Below are positions 1 to 10,490 of a DNA stretch of 64,000 nucleotides, piece after piece. Position 1 is the stretch's first letter, and each line of letters starts with the position of its first letter. Both the position numbers and the translations under genes were made by a program. A model generated the notes under the pieces. That model saw nothing but the letters and a program-made list of their open reading frames with translations, was not told the DNA's origin and did not search any database. Origin of the DNA: Bacteroidales bacterium. Lineage in GTDB: Bacteria; Bacteroidota; Bacteroidia; Bacteroidales; P3. Where the stretch lies: assembly GCA_017960475.1 (NCBI GenBank), contig JAGCZH010000006.1, forward strand, positions 1 through 64,000. The letters are read 5' to 3'.

Positions 1-488
1 GGGGCAGATACACCATCTCTGTCGCCAGCAACAACGACGACTGGGGCCATGTCACCGGAGCCGGTGTCTACATGGAGGGCGAGCGCGCCATGCTCAACGC
101 CGTACCCGCCAGCGGCGTGTGCCATTTCAGGAGGTGGCACGACGGCGACATCAGCAACCCTCGCTTTGTGGAGGTCTCCGGCGACAGCCTGTTCACGGCG
201 GTGTTCATCAACGACACCGTGCCTGTGTCCGTCGCGGTTACCGACGCCCCAAGCTGTCTCACCTTGCGTCCCAACCCCGCCAGCGACAGGGTGGAGGTTG
301 TGTCGTGTGAGGCGATGGCGGCAATAGACCTTTATGATGTCACAGGCCGTGCTGCTGCGCACATCGAGCCCCGCTCTGAGACAGCCACCCTCGATGTCTC
401 CGCTCTCGCTTCCGGCGTCTACACTGTAAGAGCCACAACACAGAGCGGCACAGTCTATACCGAGAAACTCCTTGTGAAAAGACAATAG
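1..488 (+). CDS. T9SS type A sorting domain protein, 3' end only (start lies left of the window)
   Basis: The open frame enters at base 3 and ends at the TAG at 486-488, so only about 161 C-terminal residues are visible. The first part resembles a divergent InlB B-repeat-like domain (pattern GHVTGAGVYMEGERAMLNAV, then FRRWHDG and FTAVF). The last 75 residues match a type A T9SS sorting tail: LRPNPASDRV, IDLYDVTGR, LASGVYTVR, and a basic end LLVKRQ. Such proteins cross the outer membrane through the type IX system and lose the tail during surface attachment or release. The visible part is nearly identical to the tail of the gene on the minus strand at 20933-22978. What the missing N-terminal part does cannot be seen. 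Confidence 0.9.
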   Translation, partial: GRYTISVASNNDDWGHVTGAGVYMEGERAMLNAVPASGVCHFRRWHDGDISNPRFVEVSGDSLFTAVFINDTVPVSVAVTDAPSCLTLRPNPASDRVEVVSCEAMAAIDLYDVTGRAAAHIEPRSETATLDVSALASGVYTVRATTQSGTVYTEKLLVKRQ

Positions 489-2842
<2,354 letters not shown>

Positions 2843-2848
2843 CAAACT

Positions 2849-4075
2849 ATGCGGTTTTCAAATCGATTGATACTATTGATTTTTTTTGCCGCCGTATCGG
2901 TTTCAGCAAAAGGGCAGATACAATATACCTTTTCTGCCCTTGCTGGCTATACCATGCCCAACTCGGCCGAATGGAGTTACATAGGAGGCTTCTCTTCAGG
3001 AGTCGACGCTTCTGTTGGTTGGCGACAAGACTGGGGATATGAGGACACCAACGGCTTCTTACCTTTACTCAGAATACCCTATTACATGGGAGTCAGAGGC
3101 AATTTCACCTATTTCCATAACGATATCGCCGGACAACGGTTTGGATTGTGCGGTTTTCTGCAAGAACCTGTCTGTTACGTCAAACATTTCATGACTCGTG
3201 CGGACGACAGCTCTTTTGGGTATGTGATCAACCCCATATGCCTTGAAATGGATTTTGGATTAGCGGCATATACAAATCCCTTCTGCCGAACTCCAAACCC
3301 CCAGAATGTCTTCATTGGTTCCTATGTCAACTGTCTGATACAAATAGGTTTGTCGTACAGTCATTTGCTCAAGAATCAGTCAAGGATTGTATTTGGAGCC
3401 AAATTCGCGCATTCGTCAAATGGATATCTGCAAAAACCCAACAAGGGCCTTAACTACCTGCAACTATCTCTGGGTTATGCTTTGCCTCTCAAACATTTAG
3501 AAGGTGGCAAGTTTCGGATCTCGTATTTCGACACTATCGATAAATCAAAAAATCATTTGTTCATGCCTGTTGTCAATTGGCCAGACAAACCTTTCGACAA
3601 TCCCGCTTTCAGAGGCAGCGACATTTTCTTTTCTTATGCCCCCGGCGTTGTGATGCCCCGCTATACAGGCGCTTCAAGCAAATACTTCTATGCCCATACC
3701 GCCAGGGCAGGGTGGATGTACCGTTTCAACCCTGTTCGCGCCGCAGGCATCAACATCGATTTGACATACAATTACAGCCATACCGCTGTGATTGCGCATT
3801 GGAAAGAGAACTACAACCTGCCTTTTTACATAGGTCTCGCCGCCGCTTATGAGGCCTCATACCACCGTCTTACACTTCACACGGCCTTGGCGGCATACCT
3901 TACCCGCAGCGAACACGGCACGACGCCTTTTTACGAGCGTGTGGGTCTTTTCTACAACTTCGGCAAGGAATACCACCGCATGCGTCATTTTGTCGGTGTG
4001 TCGTTGAAATCCCACATGGCACATATCGACTTCATAGAATGGCACTACGGAATCCGATTCAGAGTAAAAAAATGA
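2849..4075 (+). CDS. PagL-like lipid A deacylase / acyloxyacyl hydrolase family outer-membrane protein
   Basis: This 408-residue protein has a signal peptide (about residues 1-22) and alternating, aromatic-rich segments expected of an outer-membrane beta barrel. The segment FAHSSNGYLQKPNKGLNY matches the PagL signature, in which a His and Ser act on the 3-O-linked acyl chain of lipid A; here His188, Ser190 and Asn191. PagL of Proteobacteria is much shorter, so there is a long extra C-terminal part (about residues 220-408) whose role I cannot assign. It starts 6 bp after ligA and precedes a membrane sulfatase-fold enzyme, which suggests envelope lipid remodelling. The family call rests on the motif and topology; substrate is inferred. 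Confidence 0.7.
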   Translation: MRFSNRLILLIFFAAVSVSAKGQIQYTFSALAGYTMPNSAEWSYIGGFSSGVDASVGWRQDWGYEDTNGFLPLLRIPYYMGVRGNFTYFHNDIAGQRFGLCGFLQEPVCYVKHFMTRADDSSFGYVINPICLEMDFGLAAYTNPFCRTPNPQNVFIGSYVNCLIQIGLSYSHLLKNQSRIVFGAKFAHSSNGYLQKPNKGLNYLQLSLGYALPLKHLEGGKFRISYFDTIDKSKNHLFMPVVNWPDKPFDNPAFRGSDIFFSYAPGVVMPRYTGASSKYFYAHTARAGWMYRFNPVRAAGINIDLTYNYSHTAVIAHWKENYNLPFYIGLAAAYEASYHRLTLHTALAAYLTRSEHGTTPFYERVGLFYNFGKEYHRMRHFVGVSLKSHMAHIDFIEWHYGIRFRVKK

Positions 4076-4123
4076 GAAAAAACACTACAAATAATACAAT
4101 CAAACAATAACTAAAAAACACTC

Positions 4124-5944
4124 ATGAAACAACGCCTTTTATTCCTGTTACGTCTGTACATCACCTTGATACTGATTTTTGTGACACAAAAAATAGTATT
4201 CATGCTTATCAATATGGGTCATGCCGAAGGGGCTCCTTTCGGTCAATGCTGCCTCTCTCTCATCCATGGTTTGAAACTCGACTCTGTGGCGGCGTGCTAC
4301 ATTTTAATAGTACCATTGCTTGTGTTGATAATCAGCAGCTTCTTTAAATCTTTCCCTCTCAAAAAAGTTTTACGGCCATACTACATTATCGCTGGCATAT
4401 TGATGGCGTTGGTTTTTGCCGCCGACGCGATTCTGTATTTTTTCTGGGGAGCCAAACTCGACGCTGTCGACTTGATGTTTGTCTCAAAACCCAAAGAGAT
4501 TTTCATCAACCTTGAGTGGTGGGTGACAATCCTGTCGGTGACGGCTTTGGGGCTGCTGTCGTGGCATTATATCCGCAGGTTGCTGCACCCCACTAAAGAG
4601 ACACTTGACGCGATTCACTCCAAATGGCTGTCGCTGATATTCATACCCGTCGCCGGACTTCTTTTCTTAGGCATGCGTGCCAGCGTCACAGAATCCACCG
4701 CCAATCCATCCTATGCCTATTTCTCAAGATACGCTTTCTGCAACCACGCCGCATTGAATCCATTCTTCAATATGGCCCATTCTTTGTTCAAGGCACAGGA
4801 TCTTGAGCATGAGTTTGAGTTTATGGCGTACGAAGAAGCCGAGAATATCGTCAAACCTCTTTTCAGCACCGACCTCACAGTATCCGACACCTTGCTCAAC
4901 TGCCAACGTCCCGACGTACTCCTCATCATATGGGAGAGCGGTGGCAAATCCATGACAATGTATGACAGCGTGGCGCCCAACCTTATGCGTTACAGTCAAG
5001 AAGGCGTTTATTTCAGCGACTGCTACGCCAATAATTTCCGTACAGACCGCGGCATAGTCTCCATTATCAGCGGCTGGATGGGTATGCCGACGACATCATT
5101 GATAAAGATGTCCGACCGTTGCTGCAAACTGCCGGGCTTGGCACATGAATTGGGCAAACATGGATACGACTCTAAGTTCACCTATGGAGGCGACATTGAC
5201 TTCGCGAATATGCGTGGTTATTTGCACGAGACGGGATTCGCCTCGGTGGGAGGCAGCTCCGAATTCCCCAAGAGCCAGAATGAGAGCAGCTGGGGAGTCC
5301 CCGACGCCTATACCTTGCGTCCTTCTGCTCTCGGTTTCGGCCCCGACTATCGCCACAATCCGGAAAAGCCACTCTTCAGCACAATATTGACCCTCAGCAG
5401 CCACGAGCCATGGGATGTTCCTTATCACCATCTCAGCGACATCCGTCTGAACTCCTTCGCCTACACCGACTCTTGCCTTGGCGCCCTTGTTGACAGCCTT
5501 CGATCCACACCGGCATGGGACAGCCTTCTCATCATCATTGTTCCCGACCACGGCATTCCCAGCTCCACAGCGCAAACCACCGCCGACCCCGTGGTTCCTC
5601 CCATACCAATGGTATGGATAGGTGGAGCAGTCAGAAAGCCCGTCGTGATTCCAACCATGATGATGCAGAGCGACCTTGCGGCAACATTGTTCGCGCAGCT
5701 TGGAATACCGTTCGATGCGTTCCCGTTCAGCCGCAACATCTTAGACCCCACTGTTGCCGATCGATACCAATTCGCTGTGCATGCATATAAAAACGGCTGC
5801 AACGTTTTCGACCAGAAGGGGCTGTCACGTTTCGACTGCGCCGACAAATCAATGTCCACTCTCGAAGGCGAACCCAACCCACAGCGGGAAGCCATATTCA
5901 AGGCCATGATACAATACATATACCAAAAAACCGCAAGACTTTAA
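4124..5944 (+). CDS. LTA synthase / EptA-like membrane-anchored alkaline-phosphatase-superfamily enzyme
   Basis: The 606-residue protein starts with about five membrane helices (residues about 1-190), followed by an extracytoplasmic sulfatase-type domain. Expected catalytic residues are visible: a metal-binding glutamate in IIWESGGKS (Glu271), the nucleophile threonine in NNFRTDRGIVS (Thr307), and the metal site in IVPDHGIPSS (Asp475, His476). Enzymes of this class transfer phosphoglycerol (LtaS, OpgB) or phosphoethanolamine (EptA) from phospholipid to an envelope acceptor. A Gram-negative bacterium does not make lipoteichoic acid, so the acceptor is more likely lipid A or a glycan. The PagL-like neighbour 48 bp upstream supports this as inference only. 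Confidence 0.8.
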   Translation: MKQRLLFLLRLYITLILIFVTQKIVFMLINMGHAEGAPFGQCCLSLIHGLKLDSVAACYILIVPLLVLIISSFFKSFPLKKVLRPYYIIAGILMALVFAADAILYFFWGAKLDAVDLMFVSKPKEIFINLEWWVTILSVTALGLLSWHYIRRLLHPTKETLDAIHSKWLSLIFIPVAGLLFLGMRASVTESTANPSYAYFSRYAFCNHAALNPFFNMAHSLFKAQDLEHEFEFMAYEEAENIVKPLFSTDLTVSDTLLNCQRPDVLLIIWESGGKSMTMYDSVAPNLMRYSQEGVYFSDCYANNFRTDRGIVSIISGWMGMPTTSLIKMSDRCCKLPGLAHELGKHGYDSKFTYGGDIDFANMRGYLHETGFASVGGSSEFPKSQNESSWGVPDAYTLRPSALGFGPDYRHNPEKPLFSTILTLSSHEPWDVPYHHLSDIRLNSFAYTDSCLGALVDSLRSTPAWDSLLIIIVPDHGIPSSTAQTTADPVVPPIPMVWIGGAVRKPVVIPTMMMQSDLAATLFAQLGIPFDAFPFSRNILDPTVADRYQFAVHAYKNGCNVFDQKGLSRFDCADKSMSTLEGEPNPQREAIFKAMIQYIYQKTARL

Positions 5945-6102
5945 TAATAAAGTTTAAAGTTTAGAGTTTAAAGTTTAAAGATTTCTTTAAGATGACAATC
6001 AGTGTTTTATCCGACTCCATTGTCAAACCCTGTTTTTATCGTCAATAAGAGTTTACCCGTTATTTGAATTTTTCTCATCAAAATATCATTATTTATTTCA
6101 TC
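5945..6102. repeat. AT-rich intergenic repeat of GTTTAAA units
   Basis: Bases 5948-5980 hold repeated AAAGTTTAAAGTTTAGAG-like units directly after the stop codon of the preceding gene. They resemble, but are not identical to, the AAACGTTAAACG element found elsewhere in the window. No gene is seen. Confidence 0.5.
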
Positions 6103-6753
6103 ATGAAAACAAAAATCTTTTTTGGCCTCGTTATGGCCGCCGTCGCAACAGTAATGACATCCTGCAATTGCGAAGAAAAAAATCAACAGCCCGTCAACAA
6201 TGCTGACGCCACCATCAACACCATTATGCAGCGCAAAAGTGTACGCTCATACACCAACGACACCATTGCTGCCGACATCATGGAAAAGATGCTTCGCGCC
6301 GCTGTCGCCGCCCCTTCAGGAATGGACGTGCGTCCTTGGCATATTGTTGTCATGACCGACAAAAGCCAGTACGACACACTTTTCGCCGGCAACTTTAACA
6401 TGGAGAAATTCAAACAGTCGGCAGCTGTTGTCATCTTCTGTGCCGACACCACGGTCACAAGAGCTCCTCGGGAGAATCCCAACGGTCCCGCTGAAACCAA
6501 ACCCAACAGCATTTGGCGTGACGATATGGGAGCCTGCACCGAGAATTTCCTCCTCGCCGCCGAAGCCTTTGGTTTGGGCGCTGTGTGGACAGCTTGCTAT
6601 CCTTTCCACGACCGCATGGATCCCGTAGCAAAATACCTTAACCTTCCTGGCAACATCGTCCCTTATAGCATAGTTCCCGTTGGCTATCCCGCTGGCAACG
6701 AACAGCCTAAAGACAAATGGGATACTACTCGTATCCACTACAACCGCTGGTAG
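6103..6753 (+). CDS. Nitroreductase-family lipoprotein
   Basis: FMN-dependent nitroreductases reduce nitro compounds, quinones or flavins using NAD(P)H. The core reads IMQRKSVRSYTNDTI, then APSGMDVRPWHIVV near the N-terminus, and ends with PVGYPAGNEQPKDKWD, all typical of the family. Residues 1-21 form a lipoprotein signal (VMTSC, Cys21), so the enzyme should be anchored outside the cytoplasm, which is less common than the cytosolic form. I chose the ATG at 6103 because it begins exactly at the signal peptide. An in-frame TTG at 6064 would add 13 residues ahead of the signal. The mature length (about 195 residues) is normal. Confidence 0.87.
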   Translation: MKTKIFFGLVMAAVATVMTSCNCEEKNQQPVNNADATINTIMQRKSVRSYTNDTIAADIMEKMLRAAVAAPSGMDVRPWHIVVMTDKSQYDTLFAGNFNMEKFKQSAAVVIFCADTTVTRAPRENPNGPAETKPNSIWRDDMGACTENFLLAAEAFGLGAVWTACYPFHDRMDPVAKYLNLPGNIVPYSIVPVGYPAGNEQPKDKWDTTRIHYNRW

Positions 6754-6786
6754 ATTAGGATTAAGCGTTCGGCAAAAAAACATCCA

Positions 6787-8253
6787 ATGATAAAAAAAGC
6801 ATTTCTTTTTCTGGCGGTCATCCTGCCTTTGATGACTGTGGCGCAGAACAAACCGCTGACAGCCAAGCAGAGCAAAGCACATCTTGAGGCTCTGAAAAAG
6901 CTGAGCAAGGACTATGGAATCGACAATTATGTCGGCAACGACACTTACATTGCCGTCAAGTTGGTTGACAAAAATAGTTACTATGGACTTGTAACCATCA
7001 AAGGCGAGGAACTGCTGCCGTTCGAATACGACTACGTTCAAACCATAAAAGGCTGCAATCTTCTGGCTTTTATCAAGGACACCATTGTCGGTTTTGCCGA
7101 CCGTGACGGCCATATCGTCGCCCCACTGCAATACAACTACGATATTTATGGAGACGACGGCGAGATATTAAGCGCCCGAGGACTGTTGGCTGTCCGACGT
7201 AACGGCAAATATGGCGTCATCGACACCAACGGACACACAGTGTTGCCGTTCAGATACGATGACTATTTGAGCATTTGCCCCGATGCGCCATTTGTATACG
7301 TCGACAAATATAATTTTTCCGACGGCACAAAAACAGAGAGCCTTATCCACTACAACGGCGACACCATCATAACTGCCGGCGATCTCCTTTATTTGACCGA
7401 CGGTGTGATGAGTGTTACCAGAAACGGACTCGTAGGCTTGTACGACACCAACGGTCGTGAAATTGCCAAATGCCAGTACGAAGTATTCACCAATAGTCCT
7501 AGTAACGGAATTTATTCGGCGAAAAAGAATGGTCGTTGGATGCTTGTAGACCTCAAAGGCAAAGAGCACTTCACCAATGCGCTGCGCCATATCAACGACA
7601 GCAATTATCTCTTTTACGGCAAGTCAGGACTTATTTTCCACTACGACGACGATATGTGCGGAGCCATCGACACCAAAGGCCGCACCATCATCCCTCTTGA
7701 CCCCCGATATGGTTTTCCCTACTATTATGATGATCCCAGCCGTGTCGTTATGTCGAACATCGATCGCGACACAGCGTTCGTTTTTGATCTCAATGGACGA
7801 CTGCTGGACAGTTATTCTTATTATTATAACGAATACGAAGAGTTAGGGTTGGAGCCACAATACATAGTCGTTGAGAAGGACGGTCTTAAAGGTATTGTCG
7901 ACAGCGACTGGAACCTCATAACGCCCTTCAAGTTCAAGGGAGATATGGAGATTGTCGACAGCGACCATTTCGTTGTGCAACTCGCCGACGGCATCAAAGG
8001 CCTTGTCGACACCAAAGGCGACATCCTTTTCAAAGTCCCTTGCCACTGGATTACTTCAATCGGCAACGGCATATACAGAATTTATACCGACAATCCCAGG
8101 AACAACAAAGAGTATATAAAAGGCTTCTGCGATATTTACGGCAACACCACGCTCACCAAGGAGGAATACGCCACAATGCAGCTTTGGCAGATACAGCGTG
8201 AGGAAGACATTCGCAAAGCCTCAGAGAGACGCAAGGCTATTAATAACAATTAA
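6787..8253 (+). CDS. Secreted WG-repeat protein (paralogue of the gene at 8908-10362)
   Basis: A signal peptide (MIKKAFLFLAVILPLMTVAQ) is followed by about eight WG-type repeats of the form YGxIDxxGxxxLPFxYD, for example YGVIDTNGHTVLPFRYDDY and CGAIDTKGRTIIPL. WG repeats fold into propeller- or solenoid-like beta structures of mostly unknown role. The region before the repeats (KQSKAHLEALKKLSKDY) and the end (IYGNTTLTKEEY) match equivalent parts of the paralogue, so the two are a tandem duplication separated by one unrelated gene. No catalytic motif or sorting tail is seen, and its location is probably periplasm or cell surface. Confidence 0.85.
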   Translation: MIKKAFLFLAVILPLMTVAQNKPLTAKQSKAHLEALKKLSKDYGIDNYVGNDTYIAVKLVDKNSYYGLVTIKGEELLPFEYDYVQTIKGCNLLAFIKDTIVGFADRDGHIVAPLQYNYDIYGDDGEILSARGLLAVRRNGKYGVIDTNGHTVLPFRYDDYLSICPDAPFVYVDKYNFSDGTKTESLIHYNGDTIITAGDLLYLTDGVMSVTRNGLVGLYDTNGREIAKCQYEVFTNSPSNGIYSAKKNGRWMLVDLKGKEHFTNALRHINDSNYLFYGKSGLIFHYDDDMCGAIDTKGRTIIPLDPRYGFPYYYDDPSRVVMSNIDRDTAFVFDLNGRLLDSYSYYYNEYEELGLEPQYIVVEKDGLKGIVDSDWNLITPFKFKGDMEIVDSDHFVVQLADGIKGLVDTKGDILFKVPCHWITSIGNGIYRIYTDNPRNNKEYIKGFCDIYGNTTLTKEEYATMQLWQIQREEDIRKASERRKAINNN

Positions 8254-8280
8254 TCAAACAAAACCAACCATATCAATAAT

Positions 8281-8763
8281 ATGGAGCAAGAGCCCATTAT
8301 TAACGCTCATAACAAGGAAGAGTATCCGCCGATGCATACGGCGGAGCATATACTGAACCAGACGATGGTGCGGATGTTCGGCTGTCCGAGGTCGAGGAAC
8401 GCCCACATCGAACGCAAAAAGAGTAAATGCGACTATCTACTGGATGCAGCGCCCACAGAGGAACAGGTGGCTGAAATCGAAGCCAGAGTCAACGAGGTCA
8501 TCCGGCGGAATCTGGAAGTGACAATCGATTTTGTCGACCGCGACCATGTGCCACCAGAGGTGGACTTGACGAAGCTGCCTGACGACGCCAGCCAAACGCT
8601 GCGCCTGATTCGAGTAGGGGACTACGACACCTGCGCCTGCGCCGGCACTCACGTGCGCAACACCGCCGAGATAGGCTCTTTCAAAATCATCAGCCACGAT
8701 TGGACGCCAGCGGATAGCCCAAATACTCCGGGCACCTGGCGAGTACGATTTAAACTGGTTTGA
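8281..8763 (+). CDS. AlaX-like tRNA-editing protein (free-standing aminoacyl-tRNA deacylase domain)
   Basis: The 160-residue protein matches the second additional domain of ThrRS/AlaRS: a zinc site made of HxxxH (His19, His23 in MHTAEHIL) and CxxxH (Cys120, His124 in CACAGTHV), with the late motif EIGSFKI. Such proteins hydrolyse mischarged tRNA, usually Ser- or Gly-tRNA(Ala), in the cytoplasm. It lacks the N-terminal domain of longer AlaX types, so it is the short form. It sits between two WG-repeat genes (27 bp after the first) with no evident functional link. tRNA specificity cannot be read from the sequence. Confidence 0.82.
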   Translation: MEQEPIINAHNKEEYPPMHTAEHILNQTMVRMFGCPRSRNAHIERKKSKCDYLLDAAPTEEQVAEIEARVNEVIRRNLEVTIDFVDRDHVPPEVDLTKLPDDASQTLRLIRVGDYDTCACAGTHVRNTAEIGSFKIISHDWTPADSPNTPGTWRVRFKLV

Positions 8764-8907
8764 GAAACATCAGGACCGATGTCAATGGTTACTCTTTTTT
8801 TTACTGTGTTGTAAAAAACCGCCCTGTTTTGCTACAGATATGGAGAGAAGGAAGAATCACATTCCAACATTTCTCAGCCCTTTCGCCATTTAAACCTCTA
8901 ACGTCCA

Positions 8908-10362
8908 ATGACCCGAATCCTTTCCATCATCATGCTCTTGCTCCCGTTGCTTGCGGAAGGGCAGGGGAGTAGTCTTTCGAGAAAAGAGAGCAAAACGACA
9001 ATCGAAGCGCTTGCGACGCTGCAGAAGAGATACGCCAATGTGGAATATCTTTACGGCAGCGATCTCGCCGTCGTCAGGGGTGCGTCAGGACTCTCGGGCG
9101 TTGTCAGATTGAACGGGGAGAATGTGATTCCATGTGAATACAACATTATTGCCCAGAACGAATCGCCCCTATTGATGGTTCAAGACGATTCACTGATGGG
9201 TTTTGTCAATAGAAAAGGGGAATGGGTGCAACCTCGGCAGCTACAGCCCTCAGGGGCTTGCTGTTGTGAGATAGGCCACCTGTTTTCCGACGGCCATCTG
9301 ACTGTTGCGAGACAGGGACTCTACGGAGTAATCGACGAAAACGGGAAAACCATCGTCCCCTTCGTTCACGACAATTACATCTATTACGACAGGCAATTCA
9401 AGTTGCTGTACATCTATGACAACGACATGGATAAGTGTAGCACTGTGGGATACGTGACCGATTTGAAAGGAAAGGTTATCCTAGGTCCCTATGATGATTT
9501 GACTCAGTTCTCCCGCGATGGCGTGGCTTCATTCGGCCGTGACGGTTACTACGGCTACGTCAACACCAAGGGCGTGGAAGTGCTCCCCAACCAATACGAC
9601 TATGTGGGGCCTTTTGTCAAAGGGCGCGCCGTCGTCAAGCAGAACGGACACTGGGGAGTCATCGACAAGAAAGGGCGCTTTCTGATCAGCCTTTCCAACG
9701 ATTCCCTGAATGTACGGGATTTGTGGTACGGAATAAGGCAAATCGACCTTCTTTTCTACGATACCGAAGGGGTGGACAACAGTCTTGGTGCGGTAAACCT
9801 GCAGGGCGACACAGTGATACCCTTCCGCTACGAATACTGTTGGACAGACAACGGCAGACGCATAATCATGATGACGGACAAATACAACGATGTCTACGAC
9901 ACCAAAGGGCACATGGTGTCTCGTTTCGATGAAATCCGTTTACAGGAGGCGGAATTCTCAAACAATGTGTGTCCTCTCTATTATGCTGTCAAACAGGGCG
10001 ACCTGTGGGGTTTCGCCGACAGTGACTTCAACATTGTTGTGCCCTGCCGCTATCAAGATGCATGGATGGACAATTTCGGTTATGGAATCGTCGAACTCGA
10101 CAACGGACATCATGCTGTCATCGATATGAAAGGCAAAATCATCGTGGAGGGGCCCTATGACAACCTTACACCATTGGGGAAAAACTTCTTTGAGTTTTAT
10201 TCTTGGGACAACAGTGGTTCCCGTAAAAGCTTCTCGGGCTATCTTGACGCCTACGGCAACAGCACCGCCACCCCCGAGGATATTAAAGTGATGCAATCCT
10301 GGCTAGATCGTGAAATCGAGGAGAGAGAAAATAAAGTGACCATGCGCCCGAAAGAAAAATAA
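8908..10362 (+). CDS. Secreted WG-repeat protein (paralogue of the gene at 6787-8253)
   Basis: A signal peptide (about residues 1-19, ending LLAEGQG) precedes nine or so WG-type repeats, such as YGVIDENGKTIVPF, WGVIDKKGRFLISL, LGAVNLQGDTVIPFRYEY and WGFADSDFNIVVPCRY. The 484-residue length, the N-terminal SRKESKTTIEAL block and the C-terminal DAYGNSTATPED block line up with the other WG protein, but the repeats have diverged widely, so the duplication is old. The ATG at 8908 is chosen because the signal peptide starts there. Function is unknown; no enzyme motif is seen. Confidence 0.85.
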   Translation: MTRILSIIMLLLPLLAEGQGSSLSRKESKTTIEALATLQKRYANVEYLYGSDLAVVRGASGLSGVVRLNGENVIPCEYNIIAQNESPLLMVQDDSLMGFVNRKGEWVQPRQLQPSGACCCEIGHLFSDGHLTVARQGLYGVIDENGKTIVPFVHDNYIYYDRQFKLLYIYDNDMDKCSTVGYVTDLKGKVILGPYDDLTQFSRDGVASFGRDGYYGYVNTKGVEVLPNQYDYVGPFVKGRAVVKQNGHWGVIDKKGRFLISLSNDSLNVRDLWYGIRQIDLLFYDTEGVDNSLGAVNLQGDTVIPFRYEYCWTDNGRRIIMMTDKYNDVYDTKGHMVSRFDEIRLQEAEFSNNVCPLYYAVKQGDLWGFADSDFNIVVPCRYQDAWMDNFGYGIVELDNGHHAVIDMKGKIIVEGPYDNLTPLGKNFFEFYSWDNSGSRKSFSGYLDAYGNSTATPEDIKVMQSWLDREIEERENKVTMRPKEK

Positions 10363-10366
10363 ATAT

Positions 10367-10450
10367 ATGAGACAAATCTGGTTTGCATTCCTTTTCATCA
10401 TGATGCAAACCGCAATGGCTCAGCAGCAGCAACATACGCACTGTGAGTGA
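10367..10450 (+). pseudogene. Orphan signal-peptide stub of 27 codons
   Basis: The ATG at 10367, 4 bp after the preceding stop, opens a frame encoding a complete Sec signal peptide (MRQIWFAFLFIMMQTAMAQ) followed by QQQHTHCE and a TGA at 10448-10450. The secreted protein that should follow is missing. The opposite-strand ATPase gene ends 40 bp further on. The likeliest reading is a remnant of a third secreted gene whose body was deleted or displaced. A very small exported peptide is possible but less likely. Confidence 0.5.
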
Positions 10451-10490
10451 AGAAATGTGTGGAAAAGAAAGAAGAGAAGTTGGATCGTGT

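Noticed and set aside
5096-5575. 159-codon minus-strand frame within the sulfatase-type gene
   Set aside because: It is the shadow of a real gene whose catalytic motifs are read on the plus strand.
6064-6102. TTG start for the nitroreductase
   Set aside because: It would place 13 residues before a well-formed lipoprotein signal; the ATG at 6103 is preferred.
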